Shown: positions 13,681 to 22,240, numbered from the stretch's first letter. The stretch is DNA of 26,247 nt from DASTYK01 sp964384585 (GCA_964384585.1 CAYLME010000032.1:1-26247), one strand, 5' to 3'. Numbers and translations: made by a program. Notes: generated from the sequence alone by a model not told the origin.

Positions 13681-15864
13681 ATGCCGTCGCGAATAGCGCG
13701 TTTCCAGGCGATCACGGCCGTTCGTTCGAACTCTGTAGCGAACGGTATCCCACCGGCGAAGCCGATGGACATCGAAGCGATCTTCGGCGAGAACATCTTC
13801 GGTCCGAAGGAGATGCAGCAGCGACTGCCGAAGGTGATCTGGAAGCGCTACCAGGAGTTGAGCCAGGCGGGCGAGCCTCTCGATGCGACGGTCGCGGACG
13901 CGATGGCGCTGGCGATGAAGGAGTGGGCGATCGAGCGTGGTGCGACGCATTTCACGCACTGGTTCCAGCCGTTGACGGGCACGACGGCGGAGAAGCACGA
14001 CTCGTTCATCACGCCGAACGTTGGGGGTGGGGCGGTCTTCGAGTTCAGCGGCAAGGACCTGGTGCAGGGCGAGCCGGATGCGTCGTCGTTTCCGAGTGGT
14101 GGTCTGCGCGCGACGTTCGAGGCGCGTGGTTATACGGCGTGGGATCCGAGCTCGCCGGCCTTCATCGTGGAGACGCCGAGCGGCTGCTACCTGTCGATCC
14201 CGACCGCGTTCGCGTCGTGGACGGGCGACGCACTCGACACGAAGATCCCGCTGCTGCGCTCGCTCAGTGTGGTGGAGGAGAAGGTACGTCGTGCGCTCGC
14301 GTTGTTCGGCGTGGAAGCGCGCGCGGTCAACGTGACGCTCGGACCGGAGCAGGAGTACTTCCTGGTTGACCAGGAATTCTACTACAACCGTCCGGACCTC
14401 GCGCTGACCGGGCGCACGCTGTTCGGTGCGAAGCCGCCGCGCGGGCAGGAGCTGGAGGATCACTATTTCGGACAGATTCCCGAGCGTGTGCTCGGGTACA
14501 TGATGGAGGTCGAGCGGGAGCTGTACCGGCTTGGCGTGCCGGTGAACACGCGGCACAACGAGGTTGCGCCGGGGCAGTTCGAGATGGCGCCGAACTACGA
14601 GAACGCGAACATCGCGGCGGACCATCAGCAGCTGACGATGACGACGCTGCGCTCGGTCGCGCGCAAGTTCGGCCTGGTCGCGCTTCTGCACGAGAAGCCG
14701 TTCGCCGGCGTGAACGGCAGTGGCAAACATCTGAACTGGTCGATCGGCACCGACACGCACAACCTGCTCGAGCCGGGCGAGGATCCGCATGAGAACATGC
14801 AGTTCCTGTTCTTCTGCACGGCGGCACTGCGAGCGGTGGACCGTCACCAGGACCTGGTGCGGGCTTCGGTCGCATATGCCGGCAACGATCACCGGCTGGG
14901 TGCGAACGAGGCTCCACCCGCGATCATCTCGGTATTCCTGGGTGACCAGCTCGAGGACGTCTTCACGCAGATCGAGAAGACGGGCCGTGCGAAGAGCAGC
15001 AAGAAAGCGGGCCTGCTCGGGCTGGGCACGCGCACGCTGCCGCAGCTGCCCGCGCACGCGGGCGATCGCAACCGCACGTCGCCATTCGCATTCACGGGCA
15101 ACAAGTTCGAGTTCCGTGCGCCGGGTGCGTCGCAGTCGATTTCGTGGCCGGCGACCGTACTCAACACGATCGTTGCGGAGTCGATCGACGAGATGACGGC
15201 CGCGCTCGAGAAGGAACTCGAGAAGGGCGACGCACTGCCTGACGCACTGGGCCGTGTCCTCGCGCGCGAGATCGCGGCGTGCAAGCGCATCATCTTCAAC
15301 GGTGACGGCTACAGCGACGAGTGGCAGCAGGAGGCGGAGAAGCGCGGGCTGCTCAATTTGCGCAATACGATGGACGCTCTGGAGTTGCTGACGGCCGACA
15401 AGAACGTCGCGCTCTTCGAAAAGTACGGGGTGCTTTCGGCGCGCGAGCTCGAGTCACGCATCGAGATCGGCTACGAGCAGTACTTCAAGACGATCAACAT
15501 CGAGGGTGAGGCGACGGCGGAGATCGCGAGCACGATGATTCTGCCGTCGGCGGTGCGCTACCTGCACGAGCTGGGACGTGCGGCGCAGGGTCTCGAGGCC
15601 GCGAAGCAGGCCGGCAAGGGTGTCGCTGCGACGATCGCGCTGGTTGGCGGGCTGATCGACGAGCTGCGTACTGCGCTCGACACGCTGGTCGCGGCGAACG
15701 CGGACCTGGGCGGCGAGGAGGTGCACTCCAAGGCGCTGCACATGCGTGACAACATCATCCCTGCGATGCGTGACGTACGCAGCGTGTGCGATCGCCTGGA
15801 GCGCGTGGTTCCGGACGATCTCTGGCCGCTGCCGCGCTACCGCGAGATGCTGTTCATCCGCTAG
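13681..15864 (+). CDS. glnN: Type III glutamine synthetase
   Basis: Cytoplasmic ATP-dependent ligation of ammonia to glutamate, the main entry of nitrogen into metabolism. At 727 aa it has the length and domain order of GSIII (dodecameric, about 75 kDa), not the 450-aa type I. Visible signatures: IFGENIFGPKEMQQRLP near residue 35; THWFQPLTG and EKHDSFI near 100; substrate and metal site GPEQEYFLVD (from 221); the NEVAPGQFEMAP and ANIAADHQQL stretch near 295-320; HEKPFAGVNGSGKHLNWS (337-354), which is characteristic of the family; and NRTSPFAF...FEFRAPG (from 464). A GAGGAG lies 12 nt before the ATG. A strong hairpin follows the stop. The dyad at 13551-13594 is the obvious candidate for nitrogen-responsive control. 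Confidence 0.96.
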   Translation: MPSRIARFQAITAVRSNSVANGIPPAKPMDIEAIFGENIFGPKEMQQRLPKVIWKRYQELSQAGEPLDATVADAMALAMKEWAIERGATHFTHWFQPLTGTTAEKHDSFITPNVGGGAVFEFSGKDLVQGEPDASSFPSGGLRATFEARGYTAWDPSSPAFIVETPSGCYLSIPTAFASWTGDALDTKIPLLRSLSVVEEKVRRALALFGVEARAVNVTLGPEQEYFLVDQEFYYNRPDLALTGRTLFGAKPPRGQELEDHYFGQIPERVLGYMMEVERELYRLGVPVNTRHNEVAPGQFEMAPNYENANIAADHQQLTMTTLRSVARKFGLVALLHEKPFAGVNGSGKHLNWSIGTDTHNLLEPGEDPHENMQFLFFCTAALRAVDRHQDLVRASVAYAGNDHRLGANEAPPAIISVFLGDQLEDVFTQIEKTGRAKSSKKAGLLGLGTRTLPQLPAHAGDRNRTSPFAFTGNKFEFRAPGASQSISWPATVLNTIVAESIDEMTAALEKELEKGDALPDALGRVLAREIAACKRIIFNGDGYSDEWQQEAEKRGLLNLRNTMDALELLTADKNVALFEKYGVLSARELESRIEIGYEQYFKTINIEGEATAEIASTMILPSAVRYLHELGRAAQGLEAAKQAGKGVAATIALVGGLIDELRTALDTLVAANADLGGEEVHSKALHMRDNIIPAMRDVRSVCDRLERVVPDDLWPLPRYREMLFIR

Positions 15865-15875
15865 GCATCACATCG

Positions 15876-15911
15876 GATCCGGCGGGAGGTCACCCGATCT
15901 CCCGCCGGATC
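15876..15911 (+). terminator. Strong hairpin after glutamine synthetase
   Basis: GATCCGGCGGGAG (15876-15888) and CTCCCGCCGGATC (15899-15911) form a perfect 13-bp stem with a 10-nt loop, beginning 11 nt after the stop codon. The trailing sequence GCTTCATCTT is only mildly T-rich, so it may act as an mRNA 3' stabiliser or attenuator before the antiporter gene instead of a full terminator. Confidence 0.6.
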
Positions 15912-15957
15912 GCTTCATCTTGCGACCATCCCGCCGTCCGCCCATGTTGCGCGTCCC

Positions 15958-17367
15958 ATGGAGCCAACCTGGACTTCACTGCTGCCGCCGGTGCTTGCCA
16001 TCGTGCTCGCGATCGCCTGGCGACAGGTGTACCTCGCGCTCGCCGCTGGCATATGGCTGGGCTACACGATCCTCGCGAGCTGGAACCCGATCGTGGGTCT
16101 GGCGGCGGCGATCGATGGCACGATTGCCGTGCTCGCCGACCCTGGCAACGCAAAGGTCATCGTCTTCACGCTGGTCATCGGTGCGCTGATCGCGACGATC
16201 GAAGCGGCGGGCGGCGTTCTGGGCTTCGTGAAGTGGCTCGAGGAGCGCAATTTCGTGACGTCGCCGCGGCGCGCGCGCATGCTGCCGTGGATCGTCGGCT
16301 GCATCATCTTCATCGAGTCGAACATCACGGTGCTGGTCGCGGGTGCGATCGGTCGCCCGCTGATCGACAGGTTCCGCGTCTCGCGTGAGAAGCTCGCCTA
16401 CCTGATCGACTCGACGTCTGCGCCGATCTGCATCCTGATTCCGCTGAACGCGTGGGGCGCCTACGTGCTCGGCATCCTGAACGAGCTGGGCGTGGATGAT
16501 CCGCTCGGCGTGTTCGTGGGCTCGATACCGGTCAATTTCTACGCGATCTTCGCGCTTATCCTGTCCGGTCTTGCCGCATGGTTCAGCATCGACCTCGGCC
16601 CGATGAAGCAGGCGGAGGCACGTGCGAGCCGCGGCCAGGTGCTCTCGGACAACGCGCAGCCGATGATCGATCCGGACGTGATCTCGCCCGACGTGGACGA
16701 GAGCATCCCGCGTCGCATGCGCAACATGGTCGTGCCGGTCGCCACGCTCGTCCTCATGATGCCCGTCGGCCTGCTGATCACGGGCGACGGTGACATCACC
16801 GCCGGCAGCGGCTCGACGAGCGTTCTCTGGGCCGTGATGGCCGCGCTCGGCGTGCTGTGGGTGATGCTGATGGCGCAGCGCATCTTCAACGTGCACAAGC
16901 TGACGCGTGTCGGCCTGAAGGGTGCGGGCGGGCTGGTCAGCCTGGCGCTCGTGCTGCTGCTCGCACTCGCGGTGGGCGCGGTGACGCGCGACCTCGGCAG
17001 CGGCATCTACATCGCGAACCTGACAGCCGGGCTGCTGCCGCCGTTCATCCTCCTGCCGCTGACATTCCTCGTTGCCTCCGGCATTGCCTTCGCAACCGGC
17101 ACGAGCTGGGGCACGTTCGCGATCATGCTGCCGATCGCGGTACCGGCTGCCGCCGTGATGGGACTGCCGCTCTCGCCTTTCGTCGCTGCGGCACTCGCCG
17201 GGGGCGTCTTCGGCGACCATGCCTCGCCCATCAGCGACACGACCATCGTCTCGTCGATGGCCGCGGCGACCGACCACATAGACCACGTCCGCACCCAGAT
17301 ACCCTACGCGTTGCTGGCGGGCGCGGCCGCGACGGTGGCGTTCGCGATCACCGGCGCGATGCTCTAG
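15958..17367 (+). CDS. NhaC-family Na+/H+ antiporter-like transporter
   Basis: Inner-membrane secondary transporter of 469 aa with about 11-12 hydrophobic segments. The diagnostic C-terminal motif VFGDHASPISDTTIVSSMAA (from about residue 418) and the earlier FATGTSWGTFAIMLPIAVP (from about 378) are those of the NhaC/ion-transporter superfamily, where the paired Ser/Thr/Asp residues form the ion site. Likely role: sodium extrusion in exchange for protons, supporting pH and salt homeostasis; an amino-acid or organic-acid exchange role, known in relatives, cannot be excluded. The loop between segments near residues 210-255 is long and acidic. The ribosome site is weak. It lies 93 nt after glutamine synthetase with a hairpin between, so co-transcription is uncertain. 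Confidence 0.85.
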   Translation: MEPTWTSLLPPVLAIVLAIAWRQVYLALAAGIWLGYTILASWNPIVGLAAAIDGTIAVLADPGNAKVIVFTLVIGALIATIEAAGGVLGFVKWLEERNFVTSPRRARMLPWIVGCIIFIESNITVLVAGAIGRPLIDRFRVSREKLAYLIDSTSAPICILIPLNAWGAYVLGILNELGVDDPLGVFVGSIPVNFYAIFALILSGLAAWFSIDLGPMKQAEARASRGQVLSDNAQPMIDPDVISPDVDESIPRRMRNMVVPVATLVLMMPVGLLITGDGDITAGSGSTSVLWAVMAALGVLWVMLMAQRIFNVHKLTRVGLKGAGGLVSLALVLLLALAVGAVTRDLGSGIYIANLTAGLLPPFILLPLTFLVASGIAFATGTSWGTFAIMLPIAVPAAAVMGLPLSPFVAAALAGGVFGDHASPISDTTIVSSMAAATDHIDHVRTQIPYALLAGAAATVAFAITGAML

Positions 17368-17421
17368 GGTCCTGACCAGGATACCAGCCCGCCCCGTTTC
17401 CCCTCTGCTGGTCCGAACCCT
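17366..17421 (+). terminator. Imperfect inverted repeat after the antiporter gene
   Basis: AGGGTCCTGACCAG (17366-17379, starting in the stop codon) and CTGGTCCGAACCCT (17408-17421) pair at 12 of 14 positions across a 28-nt loop. No T tract follows. A weak termination or 3'-end signal at best. Confidence 0.35.
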
Positions 17422-17500
17422 GCCGTAGCCCCTCCGCGGATCCTGGTGCCGTGATCGTGGTACCTTTCGGAAGCAGCCACCAGCAGCGAAACAGGCCGAG

Positions 17501-18343
17501 ATGATGCGCAGGATTCTTCCACTCCTGGTCGTCCTTACAGCGGGATGCGCCTCGTTGCCATTCCATCGCGGGGAGCCGATGCCCACGCGCTCCGGAAACG
17601 GCGGCGGCAACGGCCGCGAGTTGACGGTGGACGAGATGCGCGACGCCATGGCAGAGGCTCGTGCGGCCGTTCCGCCCGCGCCCGCCACGGCACCTCCGAA
17701 AGCTGACGATGCGCGGCGCATCTGGCAGGCCGCGCTGGATGCGAAGGGACGTCGCATCGTGATCTCGCGCGAGTCGCGCGCGCTCTGGCTGATGGATGGC
17801 GACGAAATCACGTTCCGTGCGCCCGTTGCGGTCGGCAAGCACGAGCCGTTCAGCTGGGCAGGCAGGACCTACGACTTCACGACGCCGATCGGTCAGCGCA
17901 AGGTGCTCGGAAAACAGGCGGGCCCGGTGTGGGTCCCACCCGACTGGCACTATTTCGAGATTGCTGCGGAAAACAATCTCGAGCCCGTGCAGCTGAAGGC
18001 GGGCAGCAGGATCGAGCTGGAGGACGGCACGCGCATCGAGGTGCGCGGCAGTGAGGTCGGGCGCGTGAACCAGTTCGGTAACTTCTGGCCGTTCACGCCC
18101 GGCAACGAGATCATCTTCGACGGCAAGATCTTCATCCCGCCGTTCGGCACGTCACAACGCAAGGTGCCCGAAGTTCTGGGTACGCGAAAACTCGACATGG
18201 GCGACGGCTACCTCATTCACGGCACGAACGTGAACAGCTCGATCGGCGACGCAGTCAGTCACGGCTGCGTGCGCATGTTCAACGAAGACGTCGAGTGGCT
18301 CTACGGCGAGGTCGCGACGGGCACACCGGTATTCGTGTACTGA
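17501..18343 (+). CDS. L,D-transpeptidase (YkuD domain) lipoprotein
   Basis: Periplasmic peptidoglycan enzyme, 280 aa. The signal peptide ends in LTAGC (Cys16), indicating a lipoprotein. A Pro/Ala-rich linker (about 25-70) leads to the YkuD domain (about 84-280), starting RRIVISRESRALWLMDGDEITFRAPVAVGK and ending in the catalytic motif HGTN (240-243) with SHGCVRM (253-259), where Cys256 is the nucleophile and His240/His254 support it. Enzymes of this family make 3-3 cross-links in peptidoglycan, attach lipoproteins to it, or cut such bonds. An insertion between about 145 and 235 (WVPPDWHYFEIAAENNLEP onward) is longer than in minimal YkuD domains. Two ATGs (17501, 17504) are equally possible. 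It is monocistronic by spacing. Confidence 0.93.
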   Translation: MMRRILPLLVVLTAGCASLPFHRGEPMPTRSGNGGGNGRELTVDEMRDAMAEARAAVPPAPATAPPKADDARRIWQAALDAKGRRIVISRESRALWLMDGDEITFRAPVAVGKHEPFSWAGRTYDFTTPIGQRKVLGKQAGPVWVPPDWHYFEIAAENNLEPVQLKAGSRIELEDGTRIEVRGSEVGRVNQFGNFWPFTPGNEIIFDGKIFIPPFGTSQRKVPEVLGTRKLDMGDGYLIHGTNVNSSIGDAVSHGCVRMFNEDVEWLYGEVATGTPVFVY

Positions 18344-18383
18344 TCACTGCACAGCTTCGCGTACTCACGGGGCGGGCGGCCTG

Positions 18384-18857
18384 CTACTCGAGCGGCCGTC
18401 CGCAGCCGTGCAGCACGCGTCCGTCCAGCTCGAGCACGACGGCCTGCGGATACTCCTCGCCGCTCATCACGTCCGAACACGGTACGTCACGCACGGTGAT
18501 GCGCACTGTGTGTTCTGCGGTGGACGTCGTGTAGGTCAGTGTTCCGTCGTCCGCACGGACTGGCTCGGCCCAGGGCACGTCGAAGCGGATCTCGCCGTAG
18601 TCGGCGAGGATGTGCACCCTCTCCTGCGGGTAGACTTCGACGAGCCAGCCGGGCTCCTGGCCGACCGCGCGAAACGTCACGCCGCGCGCGCGTGCGGCGT
18701 CCCACACGGCAGCGCTCCCCTCGAACGACGCGTCGGCGGCGCCAGGTGCCTGCGCGGCCGATTCGTTGCCCGGCTCCTCTGCACCGGGTGCTTCCGTGCC
18801 GGCGCACGCAAGGGACGCGAGCATCGTGACGAGCAGTGTCGCGCGGGCCGTGTTCAT
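18384..18857 (-). CDS. COG3650-like putative lipoprotein
   Basis: A 157-aa exported protein. The N-terminus MNTARATLLVTMLASLACAG is a signal sequence with a Cys at residue 18 in a fair, though not ideal, lipobox. An Ala/Glu/Gly-rich linker (20-50) follows. The C-terminal 100 residues match the pattern of COG3650 proteins: FRAVGQEPGWLVEVY (aromatic-Gly-x-EP-x-W), then a mid beta-strand region, DVPCSDVMSGEEYPQAVVL and the closing LDGRVLHGCGRPL, where the two cysteines probably form a disulfide. The function of that family is not established. AGGGA lies about 8 nt before the ATG at 18857. It is convergent with the L,D-transpeptidase gene; the GCGGGCGGCC/GGCCGTCCGC hairpin at 18372-18403 covers its stop codon. 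Confidence 0.75.
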   Translation of the reverse strand: MNTARATLLVTMLASLACAGTEAPGAEEPGNESAAQAPGAADASFEGSAAVWDAARARGVTFRAVGQEPGWLVEVYPQERVHILADYGEIRFDVPWAEPVRADDGTLTYTTSTAEHTVRITVRDVPCSDVMSGEEYPQAVVLELDGRVLHGCGRPLE

Positions 18858-18981
18858 GTCGGGGTCCCTGTTCTGGTGCGTATGGGCAACCGGTGCCGGT
18901 CGCGTTCGATCGATCCAGCGGGCAGCGATGCAATATATGCTCGTGGCCCTGCGCGCGCGTTGATTCCGTTGGTCGCAGAAC

Positions 18982-19012
18982 AAAAAAAGACGGGGGCGAC
19001 GTCGCCCCCGTC
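18982..19012 (-). terminator. Canonical intrinsic terminator for the 204-aa secreted protein gene
   Basis: Read on the minus strand, a GACGGGGGCG-ACGT-CGCCCCCGTC hairpin (10 bp, 4-nt loop) is followed at once by seven T residues (A run at 18982-18988 on the plus strand). It lies 32 nt past the stop codon of the gene ending at 19045. This is the clearest intrinsic terminator in the window. Confidence 0.92.
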
Positions 19013-19044
19013 CGGCTGCATTCCCTCGGCTGGCCCCGTGCAGA

Positions 19045-19659
19045 TCAGCGTCGGATCAGCAGCACCGTTTCCGCACGTCCGTCGCGGTTCGCGTCGATGA
19101 GCTGTGCGATCGGGATTCCACCGGCGAAGACGTTGAGCACGTCGCCGGCCCCCGAGCGGCCCCAGTTGCCGACGAGTCCGTCGGCGAAACCGTAACTGCG
19201 GCGGTGGTCATCGAGACGGCCGTAGACGCGTCCGCCGAGCAGGTCGCGCAGCACATTCGATCCGAAGCGGCTGTCATAGCGACGATCGCGGCGCTGGAAG
19301 ATCACGTCTTCCCAGCTCACGCGGTCCCAGCGATCGCGATCCCGCACGTAGCCGCGGCCCAGGTCGTAGCCCTTCTCGCGGCACCATGCACGCCCGTGCA
19401 CGGGATGGCCCTGCCCGTTCTGACAGAACTTCGGGCCGTTCTGCTTGCCGCGGACGCGCGAGTCGTAGCGTGTGTCACGGCGCTCGTAGCGGTCGCGCTC
19501 GTACCGATCGTCCCGGCGATCACGCGTAGTGCCGTACACCCGGCTGTCGCGCTGCTCGACGCCGCGTGCTGTGCCCGATGCACGGCCCGACTGCGCAAGC
19601 GCCTCGGTCGGAATCGTCATCAGTGCGCCGGCCGCGAGCGCTACCATGAATACCTTCAT
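19045..19659 (-). CDS. Secreted basic protein with a Cys-pair motif, function unknown
   Basis: A 204-aa exported protein I cannot assign to a named family. The signal peptide (residues 1-23, VALAAGALMTIPTEALAQ) is clear. The next 60 residues are Arg/Asp/Tyr-rich (RRDDRYERDRYERRDTRYD), probably disordered. Then comes a compact motif PKFCQNGQGHPVHGRAWCREKGY with two cysteines 13 apart, an aromatic/Arg region (DRDRWDRVSWEDVIFQRRD), and a globular end closing in IDANRDGRAETVLLI, which resembles one EF-hand-type calcium loop (D-x-N-x-D-G-x-x-E). AGGAGG lies 7 nt before the ATG at 19659, one of the best ribosome sites in the window, and a canonical terminator follows, so it is probably well expressed. 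The longer frame to 19968 is non-coding. Confidence 0.8.
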   Translation of the reverse strand: MKVFMVALAAGALMTIPTEALAQSGRASGTARGVEQRDSRVYGTTRDRRDDRYERDRYERRDTRYDSRVRGKQNGPKFCQNGQGHPVHGRAWCREKGYDLGRGYVRDRDRWDRVSWEDVIFQRRDRRYDSRFGSNVLRDLLGGRVYGRLDDHRRSYGFADGLVGNWGRSGAGDVLNVFAGGIPIAQLIDANRDGRAETVLLIRR

Positions 19660-19865
19660 TACCTGCCTCCTGCTGGGGGTCCGCTCGTTCAGACCCTTGT
19701 TCATGATCCGTGCGCACAGGTATCGTGCGATAATCCGCATGGTTGCGCGCTTTCGGATCGTGCGGACCGATTGCGGTGACCCCCATGGTGGGCAACGGCC
19801 GTCCGGATGAGTGGACGAATTGCCGACCATACTGCTGCGGCCGAGATTCCGCGCACGGAGGCAGG

Positions 19866-20765
19866 GTGAGAAACCTGAAAATACTCGTCGCGGATTCGAC
19901 CGGTCCGGAAGGTTCGGCCGCCGCGCTCTGGCTGCTCGCCAATGGTCATGACGTGATCGCCATGACACGCGATCTCGCGCACCCCGTGGCCATGCGGCTC
20001 ATGCGACGCGGCGCACGGCTCGCATGGACGGATCCGGAGGACCGCGCAGCCATCGAGGAGAGCATGCAGGGCTGCGACGCGCTGTTCCTCGTGCGCGCAC
20101 CCGTTGACGATCCGGACGCCGAAACGCGCCACGGTACGACCATGGTCGATGTCGCGTCCGCGACCGGCGTGCGCCACGTCGTCTATGCGTCCGCGCCCGC
20201 AGCCAGTGAAGTGACGGGTGTACCGCACTTCGACAGTCTTTACTCCATCGAGAAACGCCTCGCGCAGCAGGAGGTGCCGCATACGGTCATTGCACCGGTG
20301 TGGCTGATGGAGAACTTCACGTCGGAGCGACACATCGAGCAGCTCCGCGCTGGCCGCCTGGCATTGCCGTACCCGCCGGGACGCAAGCTGCAGCAGATTG
20401 CCGTGGATGACGTCGCGCGTTTCGTCGCTCTCGTCATCGAGAAGCCGGCAGAATTCATCGGGCAACGGATCGCGATCGCGGGGGACGAGCTGACCGGCAT
20501 CGAAATGGCTGCGACCCTGGCGCGCATCCTGGGCCGACCACTCACCTACGAAGAACAGCCGCTGGCGTCCGCCTGGGCCGTAGACCCACGAATGGCGGGC
20601 ACGTTTGAATACCTCGCCCGCACCGAGCCGGCAGTGGATGTGGCCGGTCTGCGCGAGGCGTTCGACATCAACTGGCACACCCTGGACGGCTGGGCTCGCC
20701 GACAGTCCTGGGAAAGTCTGCTCGGGACCCGGTCGGAGCCCCGTGGGACGCAAGCAGGCGGCTGA
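19866..20765 (+). CDS. NmrA-like / atypical SDR NAD(P)-binding protein
   Basis: Cytoplasmic Rossmann-fold protein of 299 aa of the NmrA/YtfG (atypical short-chain dehydrogenase) type. The N-terminal strand and dinucleotide loop are KILVADSTGPEGSAAALWLL, followed by NGHDVIAMTRD and later ATGVRHVVYASAP and HFDSLYSIEKRLAQQEVPHTVI. These are the usual order of NmrA landmarks (active-site region S/K, then the substrate lid). Such proteins either reduce quinones or act as redox-state sensors by binding NADP. The glycine motif is partly degenerate (TGPEGSA), so catalysis is not assured. The start is the GTG at 19866 with GGAGG 4 nt upstream, because the frame upstream of it has no homology-like content. 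Divergent from the secreted protein gene. Confidence 0.85.
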   Translation: MRNLKILVADSTGPEGSAAALWLLANGHDVIAMTRDLAHPVAMRLMRRGARLAWTDPEDRAAIEESMQGCDALFLVRAPVDDPDAETRHGTTMVDVASATGVRHVVYASAPAASEVTGVPHFDSLYSIEKRLAQQEVPHTVIAPVWLMENFTSERHIEQLRAGRLALPYPPGRKLQQIAVDDVARFVALVIEKPAEFIGQRIAIAGDELTGIEMAATLARILGRPLTYEEQPLASAWAVDPRMAGTFEYLARTEPAVDVAGLREAFDINWHTLDGWARRQSWESLLGTRSEPRGTQAGG

Positions 20766-20964
20766 GGCGGAGAGAGCAGCCCGCGGGGCGCTGCGACCGG
20801 CGCCGATGCGCCGAGCATGTTTCGAAACCCATCGAATCCGCGAGGTTTTTCTACCATCTTGACGTAACCCTGACACACTTCTTACGCCTCCTCCACCTCC
20901 CCAGCCGCACGGCGCCTTATCTTTCGGAAACGACAATATCGGACGGTCCAGCGAAGAGGCTGAC

Positions 20965-21636
20965 GTGGGTGTGTTTCCGCCTGTCCAGAGGGTGAGCCGT
21001 ATGCCGCAGGCTACTGTGGGACACTGGGAGTTTGATCGCGCCTACCACAGGCTCGCCGAAAGCTGGTGTGTCACGGTGGAGGCGGTCGATCCCCTGACGA
21101 AGGGCCACAGCGCCCGCGTGGGCCTGTATGCGTCGGCCCTGGCCGAGCGCATCGGCATCGCCGCCGGTGTGCTTCCCTGGTATCGGGTCGGTGGGCTGCT
21201 GCACGACGTGGGCAAGGCAGTGATCCCCGTGGCCGTGCTGACAAAGCCCGGTGCCCTCACCGCCGCCGAGCGGCGCGAGATCGAACGACACCCCGAGGTC
21301 GGTGCGGAAATGGTCAAATCGCTGGACTGGCCATTCGATCTGCTGCCGATGGTGCTCCACCACCACGAACGCTGGGACGGCGGCGGCTACCCGCATGGCC
21401 TCGCCCGCGCGACCATCCCACTGCCCGCGCGGATCATGGCGATCGCCGACGTGTTCGATGCGCTCACGTCGGAGCGGCCCTACCGGCCCGCCTACTCGCC
21501 CCGCCAGGCAATCGCCATCATGACCGCCGACAGCGGCGGCGCCTTCGATCCGCGGCTGTTCGATGCGTTCCGGGAGATGATGGCCCCGCAGATCGCGTCC
21601 GGGACCCCGCGGTTACCGGAGCGCGCGATCGCCTGA
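20965..21636 (+). CDS. HD-GYP domain cyclic-di-GMP phosphodiesterase
   Basis: Cytoplasmic phosphodiesterase that hydrolyses cyclic di-GMP, about 223 aa and almost entirely one HD-GYP domain. Landmarks: AVDPLTKGHSARVGLYA (41-56), metal-binding HDVGK (80-84), AERREIERHPEVGAEMVKSL (101-120), HHHERWDGGGYPHGL (132-146, containing GYP) and ARIMAIADVFDALTSERPYRP (155-175). All expected metal ligands are present, so the enzyme should be active. No sensor domain is fused; input must come by other routes. The GTG at 20965 has GAGG 5 nt upstream; an ATG at 21001 with a weaker site is the alternative. A perfect 16-bp terminator follows. The PilZ protein at 3317-3751 is a potential reader of the same signal. 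Confidence 0.94.
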   Translation: MGVFPPVQRVSRMPQATVGHWEFDRAYHRLAESWCVTVEAVDPLTKGHSARVGLYASALAERIGIAAGVLPWYRVGGLLHDVGKAVIPVAVLTKPGALTAAERREIERHPEVGAEMVKSLDWPFDLLPMVLHHHERWDGGGYPHGLARATIPLPARIMAIADVFDALTSERPYRPAYSPRQAIAIMTADSGGAFDPRLFDAFREMMAPQIASGTPRLPERAIA

Positions 21637-21664
21637 GGCAGTGGCCTTCCGAGGCCACGCCACG

Positions 21665-21702
21665 AAAAGGCGCCCGCCCCCTCAGCGGGGCGGGCGCCTT
21701 TT
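21665..21702. terminator. Bidirectional intrinsic terminator, perfect 16-bp stem
   Basis: AAAAGGCGCCCGCCCC (21665-21680) and its exact inverse (21687-21702) enclose a 6-nt loop. The stem begins with A4 and ends with T4, so it gives a T tail on both strands. It sits between the HD-GYP gene (plus) and the 59-aa gene (minus), serving both. Confidence 0.93.
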
Positions 21703-21742
21703 CCGTGCTATACAGGGCGTCCGGGCAGGCTACGTCGCTGCC

Positions 21743-21922
21743 TCAGCTACCCTGCTCGATCAAGGGGCCGTAGCGCGCATGGAATACGGGCGCCATCCGC
21801 TCGCACCATGCCTGCTCGCTTCCGCCCCGCGCAATCCAGCGGTGCATCAGCCGCCGCTGCAGCTCCATGTACGCATGGAACGGCGACCTCGAGTCCGGCA
21901 GGATTCTCTCGATCAGCAGCAT
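21743..21922 (-). CDS. Small 59-aa protein, unknown function
   Basis: A 59-aa protein, MLLIERILPDSRSPFHAYMEL at the start and PVFHARYGPLIEQGS at the end, rich in Arg, Met and aromatic residues and predicted helical with no membrane segment. GGGAGGT lies 4 nt before the ATG at 21922, which is the main reason to accept it, together with the bidirectional terminator just past its stop. I do not recognise a family. The 192-residue frame extending upstream to 22321 crosses the tandem duplication at the SDR 3' end and is not credible as coding. Confidence 0.6.
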   Translation of the reverse strand: MLLIERILPDSRSPFHAYMELQRRLMHRWIARGGSEQAWCERMAPVFHARYGPLIEQGS

Positions 21923-22162
21923 CGCTACCTCCCCCCTCGTCCGCCGGTGCACCCCGCACCGACTCGCGTCCCATACACTACGGAAGAGGCGTGCCCGGAG
22001 TCGCATTCGGAGGAAGTCATTGAGGCACAGGGCGTTTGGCCTGCTGCGGCGGCGTATCGATCCGCATCGCGGCCTCGGGGAGGGACAGAACCGGACACGA
22101 CGCTGTACTCCCGGGGGGACAGTATCGGCGGGACGTCTCCGGATCACCGAGCGGGAGTGGCA

Positions 22163-22240
22163 TATCGACGTCAGCCAGCTAGCCGGCGAGGGGGGTGGCC
22201 GTATCGACGTCAGCCAGCTAGCCGGCGATTGGCTGGCCGC
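22163..22240. repeat. 39-bp tandem duplication covering the 3' end of the SDR gene
   Basis: A 27-nt stretch beginning TATCGACGTCAGCCAGC is identical at 22163-22189 and 22202-22228. The unit is 39 nt, with looser similarity in the remaining 12. The second copy contains the stop codon of the SDR gene (22218-22220), so the first copy is a duplicate of the gene's last codons plus 3' flank. It contains a near-palindrome (GCCAGCTAGCCGGC). Confidence 0.85.

Noticed and set aside
13558..15057. 499-residue open frame antisense to glutamine synthetase
   Set aside because: Arg/Leu/His-rich shadow of a strongly conserved gene in high-GC DNA; no motif, no ribosome site.
15976..17838. 620-residue open frame antisense to the antiporter and transpeptidase genes
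   Set aside because: Composition (Arg, His, Asp, Gln rich) is that of a reverse-complement shadow, and the plus-strand genes are clear.
20859..20887. TTGACG with a 17-nt spacer upstream of the HD-GYP gene as a promoter
   Set aside because: The hexamer at the -10 position (TTACGC) fits the consensus too poorly to call.
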